Origin: Pimelobacter simplex
Lineage (GTDB): Bacteria; Actinomycetota; Actinomycetes; Propionibacteriales; Nocardioidaceae
DNA: 64,000 nt
Assembly (NCBI RefSeq): GCF_900114845.1
Contig: NZ_FOUK01000007.1
Span: forward strand, 310,001 to 374,000
Reading direction: 5' to 3'
Shown here: piece after piece, positions 7,714 through 16,890 of the stretch
How positions within the stretch are numbered: position 1 is the first letter of the stretch
Layout of the letters: every line of letters starts with the position of its first letter
Notes under the pieces: generated by a model
The model's database searches: none
What the model saw: only the letters and a program-made list of their open reading frames with translations
Told to the model about the DNA's origin: nothing
Made by a program: the position numbers and the translations under genes

Positions 7714-9660
7714 TCAGGGCTTTTTGACCACTGCGCCCGGCCACATGCGGTCCACGGCCCGGCGATCACCGATGGAGAAGTCGAACTGCACGAGACGCAG
7801 ATCCGCCAGAAGTTGGGCGGTTTCGTCGTCCAGGTCGGACTCCTCGACGCGCTCGCCGGACGGGTCCAGCATGCGTCCCTGCTGCAGTGCGGTGACGTGC
7901 TCGTGGAGCTTGCCGAGCAGAGCGAGGTACGGCGGCACCGGCGCGTCCGCGACGTCGTACAGCAGGGGCAGGAAGAACGCCGGACTGGTGGTGGGGATCG
8001 TGCGGGGGCGGTTGTGCCCCGGCTCGCTGCTCCAGATGAAGAAGGGCGTGCGGTAGAGCGAGATCCCTGCGTTCTCGTGCTTGATCGTCGAGTCGTAGAT
8101 TCCGGGAAGATGGTCGCCGTAGAAGAGGACGATCGTCTTCTCGGGCTTCTTCTCGAGGGTGTCGAGGAACTCGTCCAATGCCTCGTCGGTGTGCTCGAGA
8201 CCCCGTGCGTACTGGCCGATCCGCTTGTCGCCGGTTCCCGAGACGCCGATCGGGTCGTCGTAGTTGTCGTCGACCGGGATGTGGTTCTGCATCGTCACGA
8301 GATTCACCATCAACGGGCGCTCGTGCTCGTCGATCTGCGTGATCACCTCGTCGAAAGCCGAATCGTCCGAGATGTAGGGGTTGTCGTCGATCGTGTCGGT
8401 CTCGCCGATCGTCGTGTCGTGGATGAACGACTGGAAGCCGAAGCGCTCGTACACCTGCTCCCGCTTGTACATCCCCACGCGGTAGGGGTGGATCGCGATG
8501 GCGTCGTGCCCCTGGCCGCGGAACCAGCCGACGGCCGACGGGTAGTCGGCCTGCTCCGGCACGAGCATCTGGTAAGGCGAGAGCATCTGCGGCCGGAACA
8601 GCCCCAGGGACTGGCCGGTCAGGGTCTCGAACTCCATGTTGGCCGTGCCGCCGCCGTACATCTGGGAGAGCATGTGGCCCGACGTCGTGCCCGCCATCCG
8701 GGCGCGGGTGCGCGGGATCGGGTCGTGCTCGAGGTCGAAGCCCTGCAGCTCGGTGGGATCGGAGAACGACTCACTGAGCACGATCACCACGTTGGTGTCG
8801 GCGAGCGATCCGGTGCGCCCGGCGTTGGTGCGCGCGGCCAGTCGCTCGTAGCGGTCGGCGATCTCGTCCATCCGCGCGGCGTCGTAGTCCTTCGGCTTCG
8901 CCATCGCGTCGACCGGCATGTTGAAGAGGAAGCCGCCGATGAAGCCGTTGGAGCGGTAGTTGGTCTTCTGGTTCCAGTAGCGCCAGTGCTCGCCGCGCAC
9001 CTCGTACATGCTGCGCCACAGGTTGCCCGGCTGGTTGAAGTGACCGGCCTGGGCGAGCAGCAGCAGCGCGACGACGCCCACCAGGACGCGGCTTCCGGCC
9101 AGGAGCCAGGCATGCGGCCGGCGCAGGTCGCGCCAGCGCGGCCGCGGGTAGCGGCGCGCCATCCGGCGACCGAGCAGCACTCCCCCTACGACCACGCCGA
9201 CGACGGCAGCCACGGCGACCACCAGCAGCGTCGGCGAGACCATCGACGTGAGGAAGCCGGGCTCGCGCAGGAAGTCGACGTCGCTGGGGTAGACCGGCTC
9301 CTCGCGGAACTGGATCTTGACCAGCGTCGCGACACCCACGGCGAGGACGAGCGCGAACACCACGCCGATCGACCACCACAGCCGGCCCAGCACGGCCCAC
9401 AGCAGGCCGAGGAACAGCCAGATCACGAGGGTGTCGACGTAGAAGCCGACGCCGAAGATCAGCTGGTCGCCCAGCCAGCGGATGCTGAACAGGCCGAGCG
9501 TCGAGGCCTGCAGGAGGACCGAGGCGACCACGGCGGCGAGGAGGCTCCCGAGGAAGCCGCGGCGCAGCACCTCACGCGGCGGAGCGGGTGCAGCAGGTTC
9601 GACGACCGTGCCCTCAGGGGGCTCCTCGTCCGCGCGGCGCGCCCGAACGAGAAGGGACAC
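7714..9660 (-). CDS. Membrane sulfatase / LTA-synthase-like phosphoglycerol transferase
   Basis: A 648-residue protein (GTG start) with five or so N-terminal membrane helices followed by an extracellular alkaline-phosphatase-superfamily domain. Metal and nucleophile sites of the LtaS type are visible: VLSESFSD, the catalytic-threonine segment GGGTANMEFETLTG, AIHPYRVGMYKR, and YGDHLPGI near the C terminus. LtaS enzymes move glycerol phosphate onto lipid or polymer anchors outside the cell; the true substrate here could be a teichoic acid or another envelope glycan. The GTG has no clear ribosome site close by, so the exact start is less certain. It lies between leuD and hupB on the same strand. 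Confidence 0.8.
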   Translation of the reverse strand: MSLLVRARRADEEPPEGTVVEPAAPAPPREVLRRGFLGSLLAAVVASVLLQASTLGLFSIRWLGDQLIFGVGFYVDTLVIWLFLGLLWAVLGRLWWSIGVVFALVLAVGVATLVKIQFREEPVYPSDVDFLREPGFLTSMVSPTLLVVAVAAVVGVVVGGVLLGRRMARRYPRPRWRDLRRPHAWLLAGSRVLVGVVALLLLAQAGHFNQPGNLWRSMYEVRGEHWRYWNQKTNYRSNGFIGGFLFNMPVDAMAKPKDYDAARMDEIADRYERLAARTNAGRTGSLADTNVVIVLSESFSDPTELQGFDLEHDPIPRTRARMAGTTSGHMLSQMYGGGTANMEFETLTGQSLGLFRPQMLSPYQMLVPEQADYPSAVGWFRGQGHDAIAIHPYRVGMYKREQVYERFGFQSFIHDTTIGETDTIDDNPYISDDSAFDEVITQIDEHERPLMVNLVTMQNHIPVDDNYDDPIGVSGTGDKRIGQYARGLEHTDEALDEFLDTLEKKPEKTIVLFYGDHLPGIYDSTIKHENAGISLYRTPFFIWSSEPGHNRPRTIPTTSPAFFLPLLYDVADAPVPPYLALLGKLHEHVTALQQGRMLDPSGERVEESDLDDETAQLLADLRLVQFDFSIGDRRAVDRMWPGAVVKKP

Positions 9661-9704
9661 GAGATGAACAGTAGCTGTCCACCTCGTGTCCCTACATCGG
9701 GTTT

Positions 9705-9718
9705 GTCCCCTAGGGGAC
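9705..9718. terminator. Small palindrome downstream of leuD
   Basis: A perfect 14-bp palindrome, GTCCCCTAGGGGAC, lies 5 bases beyond the leuD stop, followed on the minus strand by AAACCC. It could be a weak terminator or a processing site between leuD and the sulfatase gene; it has no loop, so the hairpin would lose its central pairs. Confidence 0.35.
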
Positions 9719-9723
9719 GGAGA

Positions 9724-10317
9724 TCACGCGTGCTGGGTGACCGGCTTCCACGACGGCCGGCCCGACTCGTACGCCGCGATGTCGGCATCGTGGCCGAGCG
9801 TGATGCCGATGTCGTCGAGCCCCTCGAGCAGGCGCCAGCGCGTGTAGTCGCCGATCTGGAAGGTGGCCTCGATGTCGCCGGCCTTCACCGTGCGGGCCTC
9901 GAGATCGACGGAGACCTCGGCGCCCGGGTCGGCCTCGAGGTAGGCCCAGATCCGCTCCACGTCGGCCTCGTCGAGCTGGCCCGCGACCAGCCCGGCCTTG
10001 CCGGAGTTGCCGCGGAAGATGTCGGCGAAGCGGGCCGAGAGGACGACCTTGAAGCCGTAGTTCTGCAGCGCCCAGACGGCGTGCTCGCGCGAGGAGCCGG
10101 TGCCGAAGTCGGGGCCGGCGACGAGCACCGAGCCCGCGGCGTACGGCTCCTGGTTGAGCACGAACTCGGGGTCGTTGCGCCAGGCCGCGAAGAGCCCGTC
10201 CTCGAAGCCCGTGCGGGTCACGCGCTTGAGGTAGACCGCCGGGATGATCTGGTCGGTGTCGACGTTGCTGCGTCGCAGCGGGACGCCGACGCCGGTGTGG
10301 GTGGTGAACTTCTCCAT
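9724..10317 (-). CDS. leuD: 3-isopropylmalate dehydratase small subunit
   Basis: LeuD is the swivel-domain partner of LeuC in the isomerisation of 2- to 3-isopropylmalate in leucine synthesis. The 197-residue protein has the expected sequence [27 protein letters not shown], the substrate loop [19 protein letters not shown] and normal length. It follows leuC by 14 bp and must be co-transcribed. Control by the divergent NdgR-type repressor is expected. Confidence 0.97.
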   Translation of the reverse strand: MEKFTTHTGVGVPLRRSNVDTDQIIPAVYLKRVTRTGFEDGLFAAWRNDPEFVLNQEPYAAGSVLVAGPDFGTGSSREHAVWALQNYGFKVVLSARFADIFRGNSGKAGLVAGQLDEADVERIWAYLEADPGAEVSVDLEARTVKAGDIEATFQIGDYTRWRLLEGLDDIGITLGHDADIAAYESGRPSWKPVTQHA

Positions 10318-10331
10318 GGTCAGGCTCCCTT

Positions 10332-11744
<1,413 letters not shown>

Positions 11745-11796
11745 GACTCGCTCCTCCTCGTTCGTGTCATCGACGGCACCACTGCCGTCAACCAAG

Positions 11797-11842
11797 TGGG
11801 AGCCTACTCTTGCATCCCAGGATCCGAGACGGCAGTATTGCC
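11797..11842. promoter_or_regulatory. Candidate control region between leuC and ndgR
   Basis: The 100-bp divergent gap holds two small inverted repeats: TGGGA (11797-11801) with TCCCA (11815-11819), and GGCAgtatTGCC at 11831-11842 just before the ndgR ATG. Either could bind NdgR, as homologous regulators control their own gene and leuCD. This rests on position and symmetry only. Confidence 0.4.
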
Positions 11843-11844
11843 AT

Positions 11845-12567
11845 ATGGACAACTCGAGCGGCGTCGGCGTACTCGACAAGGCGGCTCTGGTGCTCACCGC
11901 ACTGGAGTCCGGCCCGGCCACCCTGGCAGGCCTCGTGGCCGGCACGGGCCTGGCCCGCCCGACGGCGCACCGGCTGGCCGTCGCCCTCGAGCACCACCGT
12001 CTCGTGGCCCGCGACATGCAGGGCCGCTTCGTCCTCGGCCCGCGTCTCGCCGAGCTGTCCGCCGCCGCCGGCGAGGACCGTCTCCTCGCCACCGCCGGCC
12101 CGGTGCTCGCCCGCCTGCGCGACATCACCGGCGAGTCCGCCCAGCTGTGGCGGCGCCAGGGCGACCACCGCGTCTGCGTGGCCGCCGCCGAGCGCCCCTC
12201 CGGCCTGCGCGACACCATCCCCGTCGGCTCCCAGCTGACCATGCGCGCCGGCTCCGCCGCCCAGGTCCTGCTCGCCTGGGACGACCCGGAGCGCATCCAC
12301 CGCGGCCTGCAGAACTCCGCCTTCTCCGCCGCCGAGCTCTCCGCCATCCGCCGTCGCGGCTGGGCGCAGTCGGTCGGCGAGCGCGAGCAGGGCGTCGCCT
12401 CGGTCTCGGCCCCCGTCCGCTCCCCCGGCGGCAAGGTGATCGCCGCCGTGTCGGTGTCCGGGCCGCTCGAGCGGCTCTCGCGGCAGCCGGGACGGATGCA
12501 CGCGCCCGCGGTGCTCGCGGCGGCCGAGCGGCTGTCGGAGTCGCTGCGGCGGGCGGCTGCGGAGTAG
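11845..12567 (+). CDS. ndgR: IclR-family regulator of leucine biosynthesis (NdgR/LtbR type)
   Basis: A 240-residue IclR protein: N-terminal winged helix-turn-helix ([14 protein letters not shown] ... [20 protein letters not shown]) and a C-terminal effector domain ([33 protein letters not shown] in outline). Divergent orientation from leuCD is the arrangement known for NdgR of Streptomyces and LtbR of Corynebacterium, which repress leuCD and influence other amino acid genes. The start at 11845 matches the family; an upstream in-frame ATG at 11737 would overlap leuC. Function follows from family and synteny. Confidence 0.88.
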   Translation: MDNSSGVGVLDKAALVLTALESGPATLAGLVAGTGLARPTAHRLAVALEHHRLVARDMQGRFVLGPRLAELSAAAGEDRLLATAGPVLARLRDITGESAQLWRRQGDHRVCVAAAERPSGLRDTIPVGSQLTMRAGSAAQVLLAWDDPERIHRGLQNSAFSAAELSAIRRRGWAQSVGEREQGVASVSAPVRSPGGKVIAAVSVSGPLERLSRQPGRMHAPAVLAAAERLSESLRRAAAE

Positions 12568-12587
12568 TTCACTTCTGTCGCGCTGGT

Positions 12588-12623
12588 GCGTGAGTTTCGC
12601 CGGTCGACCGGCGAAACTCACGC
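12588..12623. repeat. 36-bp perfect palindrome
   Basis: Arms GCGTGAGTTTCGCCGGTC and GACCGGCGAAACTCACGC meet at a central GTCGAC. It starts 20 bases after the ndgR stop. The AGTTTC-n-CCG / CGG-n-GAAACT design resembles the 32-bp palindromes further along, so it may be a diverged member of the same family. A part copy, CGTGAGTTTCAGCGGTCA, follows at about 12650. Confidence 0.85.
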
Positions 12624-12852
12624 TTGACCGATGAAGTTCCGTCGGTCCAGCGTGAGTTTCAGCGGTCAGGTTCGGGCGGTGGACGGGTGCTGCGCGGCCG
12701 GCACGGGTGCGCGGACGACGAGCGCACGGCGGGCGGCGATCTGCGAGCATCCCCGCGGCGGGCACGCCGTCCCAGACCGTCGCGCGCTGGCCAGATCTCG
12801 CGGCTGAGCCGACGAAACCGCCGGTTGGCGCACGGAATTCCCTATGCCCACC

Positions 12853-12884
12853 GGCAGTTTCACCGCCTAGGCGGTGAAACTGCC
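12853..12884. repeat. 32-bp dispersed palindrome, copy 1
   Basis: Arms GGCAGTTTCACCGCCT and AGGCGGTGAAACTGCC meet at a central CTAG. The 32 bases are identical to those at 12976-13007 and 60268-60299. CTAG is normally rare in such GC-rich DNA. Confidence 0.92.
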
Positions 12885-12975
12885 CGCGCCCGCGCCGCAG
12901 AACGACGCTCCGCGGCGGGTGCGCTACTGGGCCGACGAAACTGGCGGTGAGCGCACGGAACTCCCTATGCCCACC

Positions 12976-13007
12976 GGCAGTTTCACCGCCTAGGCGGTGA
13001 AACTGCC
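12976..13007. repeat. 32-bp dispersed palindrome, copy 2
   Basis: Identical to copy 1, 123 bp downstream, embedded in the second ~80-bp direct repeat and ending 15 bases before the ogt stop codon. Confidence 0.92.
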
Positions 13008-13021
13008 CGCAAGGCCGCAGC

Positions 13022-13522
13022 CTAGAACAACGCGTCCTGCAGCGGCTCCGACTCCAGCTCGAGCAGCAGCTGCTTGCGGTCCAGCCCGCCGGCGTAGCCG
13101 GTGAGGGTCCCGTTGGCGCCGATCACCCGGTGGCACGGGATGACGATGGGGATCGGGTTGGCGCCGTTGGCGGTGCCGACCGCGCGCGAGGCGGCGTTGG
13201 TCTTGCCGAGGCGCGCCGCGATGTCGCCGTACGACGCGGTCTCGCCGTAGCCGATGCCCAGCAGCTGGGCCCACACCGAGCGCTGCCAGGCGCTGCCGGC
13301 GGGCGCGAGGGGGAGGTCGAACTCGTGGCGGTCGCCGGCGAAGTACTCGGTGAGCTGGCGCGCGGCCGCGACGAGCACCGGCGTGTCGGGGTCCTCGGGG
13401 CCGATCGGGCGGGCGCCGTCGCGGAAGGGGGAGAACTCGATGGCGGTGATCGCGCCGTCCTGCTCGACCAGGCGCAGCGGTCCGATGGGCGATTCGATGA
13501 CGGTCCACATGGTTGTGCTCAT
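13022..13522 (-). CDS. ogt: Methylated-DNA--protein-cysteine methyltransferase
   Basis: A suicide repair protein that moves the methyl group of O6-methylguanine to its own cysteine. The active site IPCHRVIG gives Cys130; the N-terminal ribonuclease-like domain and the WQRSVWAQLLGIGYGETASYGDIA helix-turn-helix (written across residues 79-102) are normal. ATG 13522 overlaps the ada-alkA stop (ATGA), which supports translational coupling. The next ATG at 13510 is an alternative. The protein carries no extra domain. Confidence 0.93.
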   Translation of the reverse strand: MSTTMWTVIESPIGPLRLVEQDGAITAIEFSPFRDGARPIGPEDPDTPVLVAAARQLTEYFAGDRHEFDLPLAPAGSAWQRSVWAQLLGIGYGETASYGDIAARLGKTNAASRAVGTANGANPIPIVIPCHRVIGANGTLTGYAGGLDRKQLLLELESEPLQDALF

Positions 13523-14991
13523 CCTTCCAACGACGTCCAGAGGTGCAGGAGGGCGTAGGAGCGCCACGGCGCCCATGCCTCCGGATCGATGACCGCGCCC
13601 TCGTGCCGGGCCAGCGCGTGGCGGACGCCGACGTCGGTCGGCAGCCAGATGTCGGGGTGGCCGAGGGCGCGCAGGGCGATGTAGTCGGCCGTCCACGGGC
13701 CGATGCCGGGCAGCGCGATCAGGTCACGGCGGACGTCGCCGCGGTCGGGGCCGCGGTCGAGCGCCAGGTCGCCGGCGGCGAGCGCCGCGGACAGCCCGAT
13801 CAGTGCCCGGCCGCGGGCGCGCGGCATCTTGAAGTCGGTCGGGTCGAGTGCCGCGACGGTCGCCGCCGACGGGAACAGGTGGGTCAGGCCCTCGACCGTC
13901 GTCGTGACGGGCCGGCCGTGGGCGGCGACGAGGCGGGCGGCGGCGGTGCGGGCGGCGACGACGGTGACCTGCTGGCCCAGCACCGCGCGGACGGCGATCT
14001 CGGCGCCGTCGACGTGTCCCGGGACGCGCAGGCCCGGCCGCGCCGCGACGAGCGGTCGCAGCACGGGATCGGCGGACAGGTGCCCGTCGACGGCGACTGG
14101 GTCGGCGTCCGCGTCGAGCATCGCGCGCATCCGCGCGAGTGCCGCCGCCGTGTCGCGCAGGTCGTCGAGCACCAGCCGCAGCGGCACGTACGACGTCCCG
14201 ACGTCGTCCAGGTCGGTGAGGTCGACACGCGCGACGCCGGGCCCGTGCGGCAGGTCGATCGTCCGCGCGTACCAGCCGCTGCCGTCGGCACCGACCTCGG
14301 CGACCTCGATGCCCGGGATCGCCCGCGCGGCGAGGAAGCGCAGCAGCGCACTTCCCCGGAACGGCGTCCGGACGGCGATCCGCAGGTCGATCGCGCCGGG
14401 GACCGGGCCGGGCGCGGGTGTCTTGCGCCCGCGCAGCTGGCTGGGCGTCGCGTCGTACACCTCGAGCATGGTGTCGTTGAACTGCCGCACGCTCGAGAAG
14501 CCCGCCGCGAACGCGACGTCGGCGAGGCTGAGCGTCGTGCTCTCGACGAGCGCCCGCGCGGTCTGGGCGCGCTGCGTGCGCGCGAGCGCGAGCGGCCCGG
14601 CCCCGAGCTCGGTCGTGAGCAGCCGGCCCAGGTGGCGCGACGTGTAGCCGAGCCGCGTCGCGAGCCCCTCGACGCCCTCGCGGTCGACGACGCCGTCGGC
14701 GATGAGGCGCATGGCCCGCCCGGCGACGGTGGCGGCGAGGTTCCACTCGGGGCTGCCCGGCGTCGCGTCGGGCAGGCAGCGCTTGCACGCGCGGTAACCG
14801 GCGGTCTGGGCGGCAGCGGCCGTGCGGTGGAAGGAGACGTTGCGGGAGGCCGGCGTCCGGGCCGGGCAGGACGGGCGGCAGTAGATGCCCGTCGTGCGGA
14901 CCGCGGTGTAGAAGACCCCGTCGAAGCGGCGGTCGCGCGACTGCACGGCGGTGTAGCAGCGCTCGAAGTCGAGGCTCTCGGCGGTCGTCAT
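13519..14991 (-). CDS. Ada-type methyl sensor fused to AlkA 3-methyladenine glycosylase
   Basis: A 490-residue fusion. Residues 1-80 are the Ada zinc/methyl-acceptor domain with Cys38, Cys42, Cys69 and Cys72, the same numbering as E. coli Ada. Residues ~82-185 form an AraC-type helix-turn-helix pair. Residues ~195-490 are the AlkA glycosylase with HhH motif LPGIGPWTADYIALRALG and catalytic Asp453 in LPTDVGVRHAL. It therefore senses methylphosphotriesters, likely activates its own operon, and removes alkylated bases, with ogt supplying the O6-methylguanine repair that E. coli Ada carries in its C-terminal half. Confidence 0.93.
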   Translation of the reverse strand: MTTAESLDFERCYTAVQSRDRRFDGVFYTAVRTTGIYCRPSCPARTPASRNVSFHRTAAAAQTAGYRACKRCLPDATPGSPEWNLAATVAGRAMRLIADGVVDREGVEGLATRLGYTSRHLGRLLTTELGAGPLALARTQRAQTARALVESTTLSLADVAFAAGFSSVRQFNDTMLEVYDATPSQLRGRKTPAPGPVPGAIDLRIAVRTPFRGSALLRFLAARAIPGIEVAEVGADGSGWYARTIDLPHGPGVARVDLTDLDDVGTSYVPLRLVLDDLRDTAAALARMRAMLDADADPVAVDGHLSADPVLRPLVAARPGLRVPGHVDGAEIAVRAVLGQQVTVVAARTAAARLVAAHGRPVTTTVEGLTHLFPSAATVAALDPTDFKMPRARGRALIGLSAALAAGDLALDRGPDRGDVRRDLIALPGIGPWTADYIALRALGHPDIWLPTDVGVRHALARHEGAVIDPEAWAPWRSYALLHLWTSLEG

Positions 14992-15104
14992 GCGTCCATC
15001 CTGCCCGGGCGCACCGACACTCTCTCGCGGAAATCGGACATGACAGCCGAGCGCCCCGCGACAGCCGCGAGCGCGGAGCCGCCGGATCTGCGACGCTGGG
15101 CGGC

Positions 15105-15560
15105 ATGGCGGATGCTCCCCTGAACCCGATCGACCTGCTGCTGAAGTCTCAGCAGGCCGCGCTCAAGCTCACCAGCGACGTGCTGCGGACCGTGCGCGAC
15201 ACCGCCGTCACCGGCATCACCCAGCCCGACGAGCTCGCCCAGCAGGTCGGCGACCTGGCCGGCGCCGTCGCCGGGCTGGCCACCGGCATCACCGGCCTCG
15301 CCGGCGCGACGGCCCAGCCGCTCCAGGACTTCATCGTCCGCCAGCGCGAGCTCGCCGACACCGTCCACACGCTCGCCGAGGCCCAGGCCGAGCTCGCCGG
15401 CGTCGTCGCCTCGCTCGCCGAGCGCCATGCCGAGGCCGTCGCCGCGCTGGAGAGGCTCACCGCTCCGGTGTTCGCGGTCGTGGGCACCGACCCGACGCCG
15501 CCGCGGACGCGGGCGGCCAAGCAGAGCGCCGCGGCGCGGTCGAAGAACCGGACGGACTAG
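15105..15560 (+). CDS. Small alpha-helical protein, phasin-like in character
   Basis: A 151-residue protein of unknown function. Apart from the polar C-terminal tail (PPRTRAAKQSAAARSKNRTD) it is almost wholly amphipathic helix rich in Ala, Leu, Thr and Gly, with VGDLAGAVAGLATGITGLAG in the centre and no membrane segment. Such composition is seen in phasins that coat polyhydroxyalkanoate granules and in some surface-binding proteins; this is only a resemblance. It stands alone and divergent from ada-alkA. Its stop TAG shares the tetramer CTAG with the stop of the converging downstream gene. Confidence 0.65.
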   Translation: MADAPLNPIDLLLKSQQAALKLTSDVLRTVRDTAVTGITQPDELAQQVGDLAGAVAGLATGITGLAGATAQPLQDFIVRQRELADTVHTLAEAQAELAGVVASLAERHAEAVAALERLTAPVFAVVGTDPTPPRTRAAKQSAAARSKNRTD

Positions 15561-16270
15561 TCCGCGGGAGCGCCGCCGGCCGGCGGGACCGGACCGATCG
15601 GATCGACCGGGTCGGCGTCGCCGGGGACGGCGTGCCTCGGCGCACCGGGGATGGCAACGTAGCTGTCGTCGCGCCGGACCGCGACGGCGACGCCCTCGAT
15701 GCCGCTCGCCGCGACCGGTCCGAGAACGCGTGAGTCGACCGCCCGGGCGCGGTTGTCACTGAGCACGAACACGTCGCCCGCCGGCACGTCGACCGCCGCG
15801 AACGGCTCCGACGGCAGCGCGGCGAGGTAGTCGTCGGTACTGGGTCGGCCGTCGACGAGCACCCCTGCGCACGTTCCGTCAGGGCGAGCCGGGCAGCTCA
15901 CCGTCGTACCGCCGACCGCGATGACCCGGGTCAGCAGCGGCACGGGCACCCCCGGCACCGAGATCCGCACGACATCGCCCTGCTCGGCGGCGAGGTCGCG
16001 GTGGAACGTCACCGACTCCCCCATGGCGATCGTCGGCGCCATGCCCGCGCTCGGCTGGAGCTCGTCGTAGTAGGGACCGGCGCCGATCCGCCCGGCGCCC
16101 CAGGAGACCCCCAGGCCGACGGCGACCACCCCCGCCGCGATCGCCGGACGCCGCCGGCGGGTGCGGCGCGCCCCGCGCAGAGCCCGGGCCGCGAGGTCGA
16201 CCGGCGTGCTGGTGTCGCGCCCCGCGACGGCGGCGAGCGTGCGGATCTCGTTCTCGACCGACGTGGTCAT
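15557..16270 (-). CDS. Signal-peptidase-I-like protein lacking the catalytic dyad, paired with an ECF sigma factor
   Basis: A 237-residue protein. Residues 1-42 are soluble and basic at the end, residues ~43-60 form one membrane helix, and the rest resembles the S26 signal peptidase fold. Box B reads PSAGMAPTIAMGE and box E reads VLSDNRARAVDSRVLGPV. However, the nucleophile serine (S-M-x-P-T) is Gly76 and the general-base lysine (K-R) is Thr114 in LLTRVIAVGG, so peptidase activity is not expected. It overlaps the upstream sigma-factor gene by ATGA, the usual place for an anti-sigma factor. An anti-sigma or sensor role is inference. Confidence 0.7.
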   Translation of the reverse strand: MTTSVENEIRTLAAVAGRDTSTPVDLAARALRGARRTRRRRPAIAAGVVAVGLGVSWGAGRIGAGPYYDELQPSAGMAPTIAMGESVTFHRDLAAEQGDVVRISVPGVPVPLLTRVIAVGGTTVSCPARPDGTCAGVLVDGRPSTDDYLAALPSEPFAAVDVPAGDVFVLSDNRARAVDSRVLGPVAASGIEGVAVAVRRDDSYVAIPGAPRHAVPGDADPVDPIGPVPPAGGAPAD

Positions 16271-16791
16271 GACATCGCCTCCAATGAGTCGCCGAGGCGG
16301 TCGCGCAGGCTGCCCAGGGCACGCGAGAGGTTGCTGCGGACAGTGCCGGCGGCGCAGCCCATGATGCGCGCGGTCTCGGCCTCGCTGAGGTCCTCCACGA
16401 CGCGCAGCACGACCGTCGCCCGCTGCTTCGGCGGCAGGCTGGCCAGCAGTACGTCGAGCCGGCGCCGCGCCGCGAGGGCGTCGGCCGGGTCCGGAGCGGG
16501 TGCCCCGCGCTCGGGCTCGACGTCCTCGGCCGGGGTGGGCACGAGGTGGCGGCGGCGCCCGCGGTCCCGGGCGAGGTTGACCAGGATGGTGCGGGTGTAG
16601 GCCTCGGGCGTCTCGGTCCGGTGCCAGTGCCGGGCGAGCCGGGTCAGCGCCTCCTGCAGCGCGTCCTCGGCCTCACCGTGGTCGAGGACCAGCAGCCGGG
16701 CGAACCGGAGGAGCCGATCGCCCGAAGTGGCCACGAACGCGGTGAACGCGGCCTCGTCCTGGTCTCTCACACCCAGGTAGACGAGAGCCAC
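16267..16791 (-). CDS. ECF RNA polymerase sigma factor, SigE-family style
   Basis: A 174-residue sigma factor with region 2 (AFVATSGDRLLRFARLLVLD ... DALQEALTRLARHW) and region 4 (LPPKQRATVVLRVVEDLSE followed by the recognition helix around AAGTVRSNLSRAL). The linker between them is short and proline-rich. Start: GTG 16791 gives the full frame, but GTG 16770 (VRDQDEAAFTAF) is also possible, because neither has a strong ribosome site. It is translationally coupled to the S26-like membrane protein that follows, forming a sigma/regulator pair. Confidence 0.88.
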   Translation of the reverse strand: MALVYLGVRDQDEAAFTAFVATSGDRLLRFARLLVLDHGEAEDALQEALTRLARHWHRTETPEAYTRTILVNLARDRGRRRHLVPTPAEDVEPERGAPAPDPADALAARRRLDVLLASLPPKQRATVVLRVVEDLSEAETARIMGCAAGTVRSNLSRALGSLRDRLGDSLEAMS

Positions 16792-16811
16792 GACGGAATC
16801 GTTGCAAAGGA

Positions 16812-16870
16812 GCGGCCGACGACCGTCACGACCGGGCCCCGAGGTCTCCGGTCGTGACGGCGTCGGCCGC
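16812..16870. terminator. Long hairpin downstream of the M14 peptidase gene
   Basis: Arms at 16812-16835 and 16848-16870 pair over 23 bp with a single bulged A, around a 12-base loop. It lies 21 bases after the peptidase stop and before the sigma gene, both on the minus strand, so it probably ends the peptidase transcript and separates the two units. Confidence 0.7.
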
Positions 16871-16890
16871 CCGCTACCTGTTCGACGAGA

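Larger units (their letters stand above)
12568..13021. repeat. Palindrome-rich non-coding region
   Basis: This ~450-bp gap between the convergent ndgR and ogt genes has no plausible gene. It holds a 36-bp perfect palindrome (12588-12623) and two ~80-bp direct repeats (12808-12887 and 12931-13010, offset 123 bp, a handful of mismatches). Each direct repeat ends in the same 32-bp perfect palindrome. Each also carries an extra GAAAC-type arm upstream that could pair with the CAGTTTC arm instead, allowing alternative hairpins. Confidence 0.85.

Noticed and set aside
12808-13010. CRISPR or tRNA-like structure in the palindromic gap
   Set aside because: Only two direct repeats, no unique spacers of constant length, no cas genes, and no cloverleaf.
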